Shown piece by piece: positions 1 to 12,353 of a DNA stretch of 64,000 nucleotides. The stretch is taken from assembly GCF_024723255.1 (NCBI RefSeq), contig NZ_JANIAC010000003.1, forward strand, positions 515,336-579,335, in the 5' to 3' direction. Positions within the stretch are counted from its first letter, which is position 1. Each line of letters opens with the position of its first letter. The stretch is from Aestuariibaculum sp. M13. GTDB lineage: Bacteria > Bacteroidota > Bacteroidia > Flavobacteriales > Flavobacteriaceae. Made by a program: the position numbers and the translations under genes. The notes beneath the pieces are model-generated. The model did not search any database and had not been told where the DNA came from. It saw nothing but the letters and a program-made list of their open reading frames with translations.

Positions 1-621
1 ACTATGTACGGAGGAGTTTGGTTTTCTGGAGATGTTAAATATAATGACCTAAATGGAGATGGTCAGATAGATTGGGGAGATTCTACTTCAGATAATCCAG
101 GTGACAGAAGAATAATAGGAAATTCTACTCCTAGATACCAATACGCAATCAATGCAGGTTTTGATTACAAAGGTTTTGATTTCTCAATGTTCTGGCAAGG
201 AGTTGCAAAAAGAGACGTTTGGGCTGGTGGACCATATACTTTTGGTGCTGTAGGTAACCAATGGCAGTCTGCTGCGTTGAAAGAGCATGCAGATTATTGG
301 TCTGAGGATAACACAGATGCGTTTTTTCCACGTCCTACTTTTAGAAGTACTTGGAGAAATCAAGAGCCTCAAACTAGATATTTGCAAAATGCTGCTTATT
401 TAAGACTTAAAAATCTAAGTATAGGATATAATTTCTCTGAGTCTTTGATAGAAAAACTATATCTAAAAAAACTTAGGATTTTTATTTCTGGGGAAAATCT
501 ATTAACGATTTCAGATATATCTGGAGTATTTGATCCAGAGGCTACAGGAGGGCGCTGGGGTAATGGTAAAATTTACCCGCTTCAAAAATCTTACTCAGTA
601 GGTTTAAACGTTCAATTTTAA
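1..621 (+). CDS. SusC-like TonB-dependent outer-membrane transporter, C-terminal part (5' end outside window)
   Basis: The reading frame is open from base 1, so the gene begins upstream and only about 206 C-terminal residues are visible. They match the end of the SusC/RagA family: a calcium-loop-like DLNGDGQIDWGD segment, the GNSTPRY motif before the last barrel strands, LRLKNLSIGYNF, the SGENLLT segment and a terminal aromatic-ending strand (SVGLNVQF). In the family this is the 22-strand outer-membrane barrel that imports oligosaccharides with the help of TonB. A SusD gene starts 12 bases downstream, the usual pairing. The ATG at base 4 is an internal methionine and not the start. Confidence 0.93.
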   Translation, partial: TMYGGVWFSGDVKYNDLNGDGQIDWGDSTSDNPGDRRIIGNSTPRYQYAINAGFDYKGFDFSMFWQGVAKRDVWAGGPYTFGAVGNQWQSAALKEHADYWSEDNTDAFFPRPTFRSTWRNQEPQTRYLQNAAYLRLKNLSIGYNFSESLIEKLYLKKLRIFISGENLLTISDISGVFDPEATGGRWGNGKIYPLQKSYSVGLNVQF

Positions 622-633
622 TAATTTAAGACA

Positions 634-2376
634 ATGAAATATTTGAAATTTATAATCATAATTTTAGGAATCGTAACTCTTTTCAACTGTTCAAATGATA
701 CACTTGATAGATTGCCAGAAGATGAGATTTCACCAGAACAATATTGGAAAACACCAAATGATTTAGCACTTTTTCTTAATCAATTTTACACTTCATTTTC
801 AGTTCATGATGGTTGGAATGGTGGTATCTTTGAGTTTGATAACAATAGCGATAATCTTGCAGATATTTTTGTAAACGGAAGGCTTGAAGGTAATACAACA
901 ATGGCACCAACTTCTGATGGTTCTTGGAGTTACGGTAATATTCGAGCTGTGAACTTTTATCTTGAGAATAAAGACACAGCTGAAGGTGATGAAATCTTAA
1001 TAAAACATTACAACGGAGAGGCTTATTTTTTTAGAGCGATGTTTTATTTCAATTTACTTAAGCGTTTTGGAGGAGTTCCCTATATCGATAAAACTTTGAA
1101 TACTGATTCTCCTGAGTTGTACTCTCCTAGGATATCTAGAAATGAATTGGCAACCAAAATAGTGGAGGATTTAGATCGTGCTATCAATAATTTGCAAACA
1201 AAGGAGGTGGCAGAATCATTTAGAGTACATCAAGGCATGGCATTAGCATTAAAATCTTCGGTATGTCTTTATGAAGGTACTTGGGAAAAGTATCATGATG
1301 GTACGCCGTTTGGTGCAGAAACTAATGAAAGTAACAAGTTTTTACAGTGGTCCGTCGAATCATCGGAACGTTTGATTGATGAAAGTAATTACAGTTTGTT
1401 TAATAATGGAACCTCAACAACTTACTGGGATCTGTTCAATCAAGTGGATTATACAGGGAATCCAGAGGTGATATTTTGGAAAAAGTATAGTCTTTCTGAT
1501 GGTATTACCCATCATGTTGGACATTATTTGCCACACAGTGGTTCAGGAACAGGTGTTACTAAGTCTCTTGTAGATTCTTATTTGGCTAGTGACGGTCAAC
1601 CTATTTCAGTGAGTCCATTATATGATTCTAGTAAGGAAACTAGTTTAACTGATATAGTTGCGGATAGAGACCCTAGGTTGGCACAAACGATTTGCACACC
1701 AGGTGATTTGTTAACAGTAAACTCGGGAATCCCAAATGAAATATTTGAATATCCTGTTTTTAGAGGGAATAACGAAATTACATGTACTACAGGTTTTCAA
1801 ATTTATAAAGGAGGAACGACAGATCTTGCTCAAAGAGTAGATAGTTGGACCGGAGCTATTATCTTTAGATATGCCGAAGTTCTTTTAAATTTCGCAGAAG
1901 CTAAAGCAGAATTAGGAATCTTATCACAAGCCGATTTAGATAAATCTATCAATGTATTAAGAGAACGTGTGAATATGCCATATTTAACTACGACTCCAGT
2001 TTCCGATCCTAATAAGGCTTTTCCTGGTTTAAGTGATTTACTTAATGAGGTACGAAGAGAGCGTCGCGTAGAATTAGCTTTAGAAGGTAAACGTTTTGAT
2101 GATTTAATGCGTTGGGCCGCTGCAGATGAACTTATTGTAGGTAAGCGATTTGAAGGTTTTAAAATTATAGGTAGTGGCGATATGGAAACAGAATTTGAGG
2201 AGGAATTATATACAACTATTTTGGTAAATGATGAAGGTTACATAGATCCTTATATGAATTCAATGCCAAATGGATTCGGATTCAATATTGGTCGAGATTA
2301 TTTGGCACCTATACCAACAGAACAAATAGTTTTAAGTAATAATAACGTTATTCAAAATCCAGGATGGGATTATTAA
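634..2376 (+). CDS. SusD/RagB-family glycan-binding surface lipoprotein
   Basis: 580 residues with a lipoprotein signal peptide (lipobox ending LFNC, Cys20), followed by the SusD N-terminal pattern with RLPEDEISPEQYW. TPR-like helices such as EAYFFRAMFYFNLLKRFGGVPY and the C-terminal block VRRERRVELALEGKRFDDLMRW are typical of the SusD/RagB family, as is the ending with NPGWDY. The protein should sit on the cell surface as the lid of the SusC barrel encoded 12 bases upstream. The close spacing indicates one transcript with the SusC gene. Which glycan it binds cannot be read from the sequence. Confidence 0.95.
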   Translation: MKYLKFIIIILGIVTLFNCSNDTLDRLPEDEISPEQYWKTPNDLALFLNQFYTSFSVHDGWNGGIFEFDNNSDNLADIFVNGRLEGNTTMAPTSDGSWSYGNIRAVNFYLENKDTAEGDEILIKHYNGEAYFFRAMFYFNLLKRFGGVPYIDKTLNTDSPELYSPRISRNELATKIVEDLDRAINNLQTKEVAESFRVHQGMALALKSSVCLYEGTWEKYHDGTPFGAETNESNKFLQWSVESSERLIDESNYSLFNNGTSTTYWDLFNQVDYTGNPEVIFWKKYSLSDGITHHVGHYLPHSGSGTGVTKSLVDSYLASDGQPISVSPLYDSSKETSLTDIVADRDPRLAQTICTPGDLLTVNSGIPNEIFEYPVFRGNNEITCTTGFQIYKGGTTDLAQRVDSWTGAIIFRYAEVLLNFAEAKAELGILSQADLDKSINVLRERVNMPYLTTTPVSDPNKAFPGLSDLLNEVRRERRVELALEGKRFDDLMRWAAADELIVGKRFEGFKIIGSGDMETEFEEELYTTILVNDEGYIDPYMNSMPNGFGFNIGRDYLAPIPTEQIVLSNNNVIQNPGWDY

Positions 2377-2761
2377 ATTAAACGTAATTAAATAATTATA
2401 ATATAAATTATATAATCTCGAATAGCATTATAACTATTCGGGATTATCAATTTAATATCAAAAACTAATTATTGACATAACTAGGGTTATTGTTAATGTA
2501 TTTAACCTAATTAGTAATTTATATATAAATTTTGACTTTGTTGTTTTTAATTCATTAGTTTTAAAATACACGGTTGAATTTTTATTAAAAGAATTTATGA
2601 ATTATAGACATATTTAGTTTAAATATTTCCAAGATATAATTTATAAATTATAAGTATAAATATATCTCATAGAAAAAATGAATAAAGTAAAATAGATTAT
2701 TGGATATAGTAGTGTTATTGGATATTCTTTTTCAATGTGAAACTAATAAATTAAAATTTTC
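2377..2761 (+). other. Intergenic region between SusD and fucosidase genes
   Basis: About 385 bases, very AT-rich, with no credible ORF. It carries a hairpin just after the SusD gene (2414-2445). Its length suggests that the fucosidase gene has its own promoter, but no clear -7/-33 pair was identified. Confidence 0.5.
2414..2445 (+). terminator. Hairpin after susD, possible terminator
   Basis: AATCTCGAATAG (2414-2425) pairs with CTATTCGGGATT (2434-2445) with one mismatch and an 8-base loop. No long T run follows, so it may act as a weak terminator or as an mRNA 3'-end stabiliser. Confidence 0.5.
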
Positions 2762-4840
2762 ATGATTAAAAAAAATAAATTAAATCGTATCAAACATCTG
2801 TTATTCACTTGTATATTATTTGTTTCAAATGGTAGTTCAATTTTAGGTCAAACTTCTGATAAAAAATATTTTGCAAAGCCTACGGAAAAACAATTAATAT
2901 GGCAAAAAATGGAAACTATTGCTTTTGTGCATTTTAGTATTAATACATTTACCGATATGGAATGGGGATATGGTAACGAATCTCCAAAACTTTTTAATCC
3001 AACTAATTTGGATTGTCGTCAGTGGGTTAAAATTTGTAAAGAAGCTGGAATGAAAGGTATTATTTTAACTGCTAAACATCATGATGGGTTTTGTTTATGG
3101 CCTTCAAAATACACAGAGTATAGCGTAAAAAATTCTCCTTGGAAAAAAGGTAAAGGGGATGTTATAAGAGAGTTTGCAGATGCATGTAAAGAATATGATA
3201 TGAAAATGGGCTTATATTTATCTCCATGGGATTGTAATCATCCAGATTATGGAAATCCTAAATATAATGAATACTTTAAAAAACAGTTAAAGGAATTATT
3301 AACTAATTACGGAGAAGTATTTGAAATATGGTTTGACGGAGCCAACGGTGGACGTGGGTTTTATGGTACAGATAAGTTACATACCAGAACAATAGATAAA
3401 GATTACTATAATTGGGATGAATTTGAAGAAATTGTTAAAACATTACAACCAAATTGTATAATACATGGAGGAAAAATTGCAGATGTAAGATGGGTTGGTA
3501 ATGAGGAAGGCTATGCTGCTAAAACACATTGGAGTACAATGCATTACGCTGATAGTTATGTAGAAGATATGCCAGTACAATACCAGTTGAATACAGGTCA
3601 TGAAAATGGAATTCGTTGGTTCCCTTCGGAAACTGATGTGTCAATACGACCGGGATGGTATTATCATGATTCAGAAAACCATAAAATAAAATCTGTTCCA
3701 AAACTTTTAGATATCTATTATGAAAGTGTTGGACGTAATAGTTTGTTATTATTGAACTTAAGTCCGAATAAACAAGGACGTATTTTTAGAGAGGATTCAC
3801 TTAGATTAATAAATTGGAGAAAACAATTAGATTTGGATTTTGAAAATAACTTAATTGATAATCAAACTAATTTTGTGGCTAATAATCAAAATCAGCTCAA
3901 ATATGCCTTTGATGGTGATTTTAATACCTTTTGGAAATCAAATACTGAACAGGCGCAAATTGAAATAGATTTTGGAAAAGAACAAGTATTCAATCGTTTA
4001 GTTTTACAGGAATATATTAATGAAGGACAACGGATAAAACGATTTACAATTAAAGCCCTTGTTGGAAATAATTGGAAAAATATTATAAAAGGAACAACTA
4101 TTGGATATAAGCGAATTTTAAGACTTCCAGATATAGCAACTAATAAATTGCAAATTCATATTGAAGAGGCTCTAGATCAGCCTTTAATAGCTGATATTTC
4201 AATTTATAATGCCCCTTTGGTATTGTCCTCGCCTAAAATTGAAAGAAATCAAAAAGGAGAAGTTAGTATTATGTCTCCAGACAAATCAGGACATGTATTT
4301 TACACTTTAGATGGTTCGGATCCAAGTAAAAATGGACTAAAATATAAAGCCCCTTTTATTTGTGATGATAAAGTGACAATAAAGGCAGTGGTAATAAATA
4401 ATGAAACACAAGGAGAAATTGCTGAAAGGAAATTTGGACCATCAAAAGCACAATGGAAGGTCGTACGTCAAAAGGGTGATTTTTCAAAATTGTTCGACGG
4501 ATTATCGGAAACCACATGGATAGCTAAGGGTGATGATGTTAAAAGTATCGTTGTGGATTTTGGAAGTAAGATTAATATTTCTGGTTTAACTTATTTACCA
4601 GATCAATCAAGAGGGAACATAGGAATTGCTTTAGATTTTCAAATTCAAGTAAGTAGAAATGGTAAGCATTGGAAAACTATGGCTGAAGGAGAGTTCTCCA
4701 ATATTAGAAATAACCCTATTCTTCAAGAAATAGGATTTAAAAGAAATTCAAAAGTACGTTTTATAAAATTTATAACTAAAACAGTTGCAGATGGCCAAAA
4801 TGCATTGGCAATAGCAGAATTAGATGTTCTCTCAAAATAA
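2762..4840 (+). CDS. GH29 alpha-L-fucosidase with C-terminal F5/8-type domains
   Basis: 692 residues with a signal peptide (cleavage near residue 30, after ILGQ). The GH29 barrel covers about residues 35-350. AKHHDGFCLW (104-113) is the family's fucose-binding block and Asp192 in EIWFDGA is the expected nucleophile. After the barrel come a discoidin/F5-8-like module (about 360-480), a short chitobiase-type HEX_C module with YTLDGSDP (about 495-555) and a second discoidin-like module (about 565-690). GH29 enzymes are retaining exo-fucosidases, so this one probably strips terminal alpha-L-fucose in the periplasm or at the surface. It follows the SusCD pair and precedes two galactosidases, which fits sequential trimming of a fucosylated glycan. 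Confidence 0.92.
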   Translation: MIKKNKLNRIKHLLFTCILFVSNGSSILGQTSDKKYFAKPTEKQLIWQKMETIAFVHFSINTFTDMEWGYGNESPKLFNPTNLDCRQWVKICKEAGMKGIILTAKHHDGFCLWPSKYTEYSVKNSPWKKGKGDVIREFADACKEYDMKMGLYLSPWDCNHPDYGNPKYNEYFKKQLKELLTNYGEVFEIWFDGANGGRGFYGTDKLHTRTIDKDYYNWDEFEEIVKTLQPNCIIHGGKIADVRWVGNEEGYAAKTHWSTMHYADSYVEDMPVQYQLNTGHENGIRWFPSETDVSIRPGWYYHDSENHKIKSVPKLLDIYYESVGRNSLLLLNLSPNKQGRIFREDSLRLINWRKQLDLDFENNLIDNQTNFVANNQNQLKYAFDGDFNTFWKSNTEQAQIEIDFGKEQVFNRLVLQEYINEGQRIKRFTIKALVGNNWKNIIKGTTIGYKRILRLPDIATNKLQIHIEEALDQPLIADISIYNAPLVLSSPKIERNQKGEVSIMSPDKSGHVFYTLDGSDPSKNGLKYKAPFICDDKVTIKAVVINNETQGEIAERKFGPSKAQWKVVRQKGDFSKLFDGLSETTWIAKGDDVKSIVVDFGSKINISGLTYLPDQSRGNIGIALDFQIQVSRNGKHWKTMAEGEFSNIRNNPILQEIGFKRNSKVRFIKFITKTVADGQNALAIAELDVLSK

Positions 4841-4887
4841 ATTTTTCAGGCATTTTTTTTTAATATTGTTAATATAATCCTATTGAA

Positions 4888-4919
4888 TCTCATAGCATTA
4901 GACTATGAGATGTTTTTTA
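4888..4919 (+). terminator. Rho-independent terminator after fucosidase gene
   Basis: TCTCATAG (4888-4895) pairs perfectly with CTATGAGA (4903-4910) around a 7-base loop, followed by TGTTTTTT. It lies 48 bases after the fucosidase stop codon. Confidence 0.8.
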
Positions 4920-4920
4920 T

Positions 4921-5091
4921 TGGTTTCAAATAAGTGGCTAAAGCTCTGTAATTTCATTACAGCACCTTTAGTAATATAAAAATTTAAAAGCGATTTTCAA
5001 CATTAGAGTTAAAGTTAACCGATTTCAAATTATGAGAGGACTTTAATCCCTCGTGAAACAAACTTATGGGCTTCCAGTTAATAGTGATTTA
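4921..5091 (+). repeat. Internally deleted IS200/IS605-type palindromic element (copy A)
   Basis: About 171 bases matching both ends, but not the centre, of the decayed IS200/IS605 element at 60745-61302. The left end starts TGGTTTC directly after TTTAT and contains a hairpin (CTGTAAT/ATTACAG). The right end carries the palindrome GAGGACTTTAATCCCTC, followed by a conserved tail with ACAAACTTATGG and AGTGATTTA. There is no tnpA. It looks like a non-autonomous element mobilised by, or left over from, such a transposase. This copy is the most diverged of the three. Confidence 0.7.
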
Positions 5092-8612
<3,521 letters not shown>

Positions 8613-8643
8613 TAAGGAAAACACATTATAAAATATTAAAATA

Positions 8644-8676
8644 ACATCGGCTTTTACATTATGTACTAGCCGATGT
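8644..8676 (+). terminator. Hairpin between GH2 and GH27 genes
   Basis: ACATCGGC (8644-8651) pairs perfectly with GCCGATGT (8669-8676). No T tract follows, so it may lower or stabilise expression between the two genes and need not end the transcript. Confidence 0.4.
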
Positions 8677-8695
8677 TGGTATTAATAAAAACCAT

Positions 8696-9949
8696 ATGAA
8701 AAAATATAGTATTTTTTTAGCACTTATTGGCTTGCTATCTTGCCAAAATCAGGACAATAAAAACAACACAATACCTCAAAAAGAGGCTACTATCCAAAAA
8801 CCGTTAAAACCTCAAACACCTATTATGGGATGGTCTAGTTGGAATAATTTTCGTGTAAATATCAATGAAGATATTATAAAGGCTCAAGCCGATTATATGG
8901 TGTCTTCAGGTATGGTAAAAGTAGGTTATTCGTATGTTAATATAGATGATGGTTTTTTTGCCGGTCGCGATAAAGAAGGTAACCTTAAAATACATACCGA
9001 AAGATTTCCCAACGGGATGAAGGCAGTTTCCGATTATATTCATTCTAAAGGGCTAAAAGCAGGGATTTATTCTGATGCTGGAATCAATACCTGTGCTTCG
9101 TATTGGGACAAAGACACTATTGGTTCGGGTTCAGGATTGTATGGACATGACCGCAAAGATCTTACTTTAATGCTAAAAGAGTGGAATTACGATTTTATTA
9201 AAGTAGACTGGTGTGGTGGCGATTGGATGAATTTAGATGAAGAAACCCGCTATACCCAAATAGCTAACGTTATTAACGAAGTAAAACCTAGTACCGTCTA
9301 TAATATCTGTCGTTGGGAATTTCCTGGAAAATGGGCACCAAGAATAGCCGATTCTTGGCGTATATCTGGAGATATTACAAACCAGTTTCATTCAATTTTA
9401 CACATCATTGATTTGAATGCCGATCTTTGGAAATACGCCTCGCCAGGACATGTTAACGATATGGATATGCTTCAAGTAGGTCGCGGTATGAGCTACGAAG
9501 AAGATAAAGCCCATTTTAGCATGTGGTGTATGATGAATTCGCCTCTATTGGCTGGTAATGACTTGCGAAATATGAGCAAGGAAACCATTGAGATACTTAC
9601 CAATGAAGAACTAATAGCACTTAACCAAGATCCGCTAGTTTACCAAGCGCGTCGATTGGTTGACCATGGCGATTTAGAGGTGTGGGCTAAACCACTTGTT
9701 TCTACGATGGACGGAAAGGTAGCTGTCGCTTTACTCAACAGATCTAACAAAGCAGCAACTATTAGTTTCGATCTAGATATAATAGGTATTGATGAGACTA
9801 AGGGTTATACATATCGTAATTTATGGGAGAAAAAAGACTACCCACAAACTAACTTAAAAAGTTTGTCTTTTCAGGTGCCAAAACATGGTGTTGTGGTTCT
9901 GTCTATTGAAGGAACTTCAAAGCCATTTAATATATTTCAGTATAAATAA
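8696..9949 (+). CDS. GH27 alpha-galactosidase lipoprotein
   Basis: 417 residues with a lipobox (LLSC, Cys16). The GH27 signature starts at PIMGWSSWNNF. Asp171 in FIKVDWCGG is the expected nucleophile and Asp226 in SWRISGDI aligns with the acid/base aspartate of human alpha-galactosidase A. A small beta-sandwich domain forms the C terminus. The family removes alpha-linked galactose, or in some members alpha-GalNAc, with retention. The lipoprotein signal puts it on an outer-membrane face. It lies 83 bases after the GH2 beta-galactosidase. alpha-Gal and alpha-GalNAc caps are common on animal glycans, which fits the neighbouring hexosaminidases, but the linkage preference cannot be read here. Confidence 0.92.
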   Translation: MKKYSIFLALIGLLSCQNQDNKNNTIPQKEATIQKPLKPQTPIMGWSSWNNFRVNINEDIIKAQADYMVSSGMVKVGYSYVNIDDGFFAGRDKEGNLKIHTERFPNGMKAVSDYIHSKGLKAGIYSDAGINTCASYWDKDTIGSGSGLYGHDRKDLTLMLKEWNYDFIKVDWCGGDWMNLDEETRYTQIANVINEVKPSTVYNICRWEFPGKWAPRIADSWRISGDITNQFHSILHIIDLNADLWKYASPGHVNDMDMLQVGRGMSYEEDKAHFSMWCMMNSPLLAGNDLRNMSKETIEILTNEELIALNQDPLVYQARRLVDHGDLEVWAKPLVSTMDGKVAVALLNRSNKAATISFDLDIIGIDETKGYTYRNLWEKKDYPQTNLKSLSFQVPKHGVVVLSIEGTSKPFNIFQYK

Positions 9950-9972
9950 ATTATAAATTTTTCACATTTAAA

Positions 9973-10281
9973 ATGAGTTCTAAGGGGATTGATAAAACAT
10001 TAAAAAGTAAATCGTGTTTTAGCTTAGCTTTAATTTTGTTAGTGGCTAGCACTTATGGGCAAGAGCAAATTAGTCATCAAATTAAATTAGAGCATTATTG
10101 GAAATTAACAAAAGGTGATGTCAGAAATGCTAATGTTTTAAATTTGGACGATTCTAATTGAGAAACCGTTACTGTAGCACACGATTGGGCTATAAAAGGA
10201 CCTTTTAACAAAGATAATGATAAAAAACCTGTAGCTATTGCTCAAAATGGAGAAACGGTATCTACTGAAAAGACAGGACTA
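9973..10281 (+). pseudogene. N-terminal remnant of a second GH2 beta-galactosidase
   Basis: The frame begins with a signal peptide (ending ASTYGQ) and continues into a typical GH2 N-terminal domain (HYWKLTKGDVRNANVLNLDD). A TGA at 10159-10161 stands where the family has the Trp of the conserved DSNW-x-V-x-V-xHDWAI motif, and homology resumes right after it (VTVAHDWAIKGPF, NDKKPVAIAQNGE). Similarity stops near 10280, where the leader of the next gene begins. The C-terminal third of such a GH2 is found 2.2 kb downstream (12524-13344). The gene is therefore broken both by a point mutation and by a rearrangement. Confidence 0.8.
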
Positions 10282-10300
10282 GACATTAAACAATTGAACA

Positions 10301-11872
10301 ATGAATAAAAATATAACTTTTTTGATACTTTTTACAATTTATATGCCGTTAATGGCTCAAAATGAAAAAGGAAACTATTTTGCTAAGAAAACATACGACA
10401 ATAAAGCAATACCAACTTTTGCAGAAAGTAAAAAATTACTTCCTGAACCAATTTTAGAAGGCCACCCAGGTTGGGTGGATATGTATTGGAAAACATGGGA
10501 AATAGCCTTCTCTAACTTTAAAAAACCACCTCACGGCTCACCTTTTGTTTCTAATTTTATTGATGAAGCATTTAATGAGTTAATTTTTCAATGGGACACT
10601 CATTTTATGATTATGTTTGCTAGGTACGGACATACTATTTTTCCTGCCATAGAATCACATGACAATTTTTATAGTCGTCAGCATGAAGATGGGTTAATAT
10701 GGCGTGTTATAGCCGAAGCTGATGGGAGCGATCACCCTTGGGGTGGGGGCGAAAAATTCTGTAGGGCCATTAACCCTCCCATCTTTAGTTGGGTTGAAAT
10801 GAAAAACTATGAACTTACAGGAGATAAGTCTCGTTTCGAAATGATTCTGCCAGTATTAGAAAAATATGTAGAGTGGTTAGAGAAGCATCGCTTGTCGCAA
10901 GATACTCCTCATAAACTTTACTGGAGTAATGGGCAAGCATCAGGAATGGATAATACCCCAAGAGATAAAGGGCGCCCAGGAGAACATAGTAGCTTTTCGC
11001 CTGTTGGTTGGGTAGATATAAGCTGTCAAATGGTTATGAACTATAACGACTTGTCGAATATATGTAAAATCCTAGGTCACAAGAAAAAGGCTCAACAATA
11101 TAGACAAAAAGCAAAAAAACTAGGAAAACGCATTAATGAATGGTGTTGGAATGAAGAAGATGGCATCTACTACGATGTAGATACAGAAGGAAAGCAACAA
11201 AAGGTAAAAACAATTGCTTCTTTTTGGCCAATGCTAGCAGGTATCACTACCCCTAAAAAGGATAAAAGACTAATCCAGCACCTAAAAAATCCAAAAGAAT
11301 TTTGGAGAAAGAACATATTTCCTTCTCTCGCAGCCGATGAAGAAGGTTACTCACCACGAGGTCATTACTGGAAAGGAGGTACTTGGGCACCCACCAATTA
11401 TATGGTTATTAAAGGGCTAGAAAAAACAAATAATGAGAAATTTGCTACTGAATGCGCAGAGAAATATCTATATGGACTTTATAATGTGTATGAAGAAACA
11501 GGTACTTTATGGGAGTGCTATGCCCCAGATGCCTTCGCTCCATCAACCATTGAAAATAATAAAAAATTGGCTCGAAAAGACTTCGTTGGTTGGACTGGTA
11601 TTGGACCTGTTGCATTGTTGATAGAAAATGTTTTAGGAATAAGAATAAACGGCAAAGCCCATAAAATAGACTGGATAATCAATAGAAAAAGTAAACACGG
11701 AATAAAAAATATTCATTGTGGGAAAGCTACTGTCTCGCTTCTATACGAGCTAAAAAATGGCAAAGAAATTATCGCGGCTACAACTAATTACGATATAAAG
11801 CTAAAAATAATAAAAGATAAGCGGTCAAAAGAATACACAATCTCTAAAGGAAAGAATATAATAGAGTTATGA
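10301..11872 (+). CDS. GH63/MGH1-like (alpha/alpha)6 glycoside hydrolase
   Basis: 523 residues with a signal peptide ending at about residue 20 (PLMAQ). The sequence has the helical-barrel signature of the trehalase/GH63/mannosylglycerate-hydrolase-like group: WDTHFMIMFARYGH, then SGMDNTPRD with Asp217 as likely general acid, GGTWAPTNYMVIKG, and TLWECYAPD with Glu405 as likely base. The natural substrate cannot be assigned; members act on alpha-glucosides, mannosides or related linkages. The gene sits between the two pieces of a broken GH2 gene, so it may have arrived with the rearrangement. Only 20 bases separate it from the end of the GH2 homology. The reading frame looks intact. Confidence 0.75.
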   Translation: MNKNITFLILFTIYMPLMAQNEKGNYFAKKTYDNKAIPTFAESKKLLPEPILEGHPGWVDMYWKTWEIAFSNFKKPPHGSPFVSNFIDEAFNELIFQWDTHFMIMFARYGHTIFPAIESHDNFYSRQHEDGLIWRVIAEADGSDHPWGGGEKFCRAINPPIFSWVEMKNYELTGDKSRFEMILPVLEKYVEWLEKHRLSQDTPHKLYWSNGQASGMDNTPRDKGRPGEHSSFSPVGWVDISCQMVMNYNDLSNICKILGHKKKAQQYRQKAKKLGKRINEWCWNEEDGIYYDVDTEGKQQKVKTIASFWPMLAGITTPKKDKRLIQHLKNPKEFWRKNIFPSLAADEEGYSPRGHYWKGGTWAPTNYMVIKGLEKTNNEKFATECAEKYLYGLYNVYEETGTLWECYAPDAFAPSTIENNKKLARKDFVGWTGIGPVALLIENVLGIRINGKAHKIDWIINRKSKHGIKNIHCGKATVSLLYELKNGKEIIAATTNYDIKLKIIKDKRSKEYTISKGKNIIEL

Positions 11873-11971
11873 ACATTAACAATGTACAACACGCGGTATA
11901 GTTACTTGACGGTGAAGTGATAATTCGAGCGACACAACACATGTCAAAAGTAGTTTTAATTTGATAGAAAA

Positions 11972-12352
11972 GTGTTTCGAAATCGACAACTAACAATACC
12001 GCCAACCTTGACTGTAATTATGATCCGTCCGGAAATAAGGCTACATAATTTTAATAATTATGTACAAAATTACAAAGAAATTGGACGCTACAATGAATCG
12101 TTTAAATTTAAAATTTTAGATGAACTTACCGCAGGAAAACTCAACAAAAACTATTTAGGCAGACTCTACGGAACTAACCCTACAAGCATCAATGAATGGA
12201 TTAGGAAATACGAACGTAAAGACCTTATGAATACCAGAATTAAAGTGGAAACAAAAGATGAAATAACACTAATTAAAGAGCTTCAAAAAGAAATTGAACA
12301 GCTTAAAAAAATATTGCTCAAGTTGATGCCGATTAAAAAAGCAATGGATTAA
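11972..12352 (+). CDS. Transposase orfA-like HTH protein, probable IS remnant
   Basis: 126 residues; the likely real start is the internal ATG at 12020 or close by (MIRPEIRL). The segment from NESFKFKILDEL to SINEWIRKY is a helix-turn-helix like that of IS3-type OrfA proteins, followed by a heptad-like helix (ELQKEIEQLKKILLK), also as in OrfA. The partner OrfB with the DDE integrase core is absent: the next bases are a sulfatase fragment. The protein is therefore an IS leftover rather than a working transposase. The 100 bases before it (11873-11971) have no recognisable content. Its presence inside the disrupted GH2/sulfatase stretch suggests an IS took part in the rearrangement. Confidence 0.6.
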   Translation: MFRNRQLTIPPTLTVIMIRPEIRLHNFNNYVQNYKEIGRYNESFKFKILDELTAGKLNKNYLGRLYGTNPTSINEWIRKYERKDLMNTRIKVETKDEITLIKELQKEIEQLKKILLKLMPIKKAMD

Positions 12353-12353
12353 C

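Noticed and set aside
10159..10161. In-frame TGA as a possible recoded (selenocysteine or tryptophan) codon in the GH2 N-terminal fragment
   Set aside because: The GH2 homology ends about 120 bases later at a rearrangement junction, so the gene is dead regardless; no sign of recoding elsewhere in the window.
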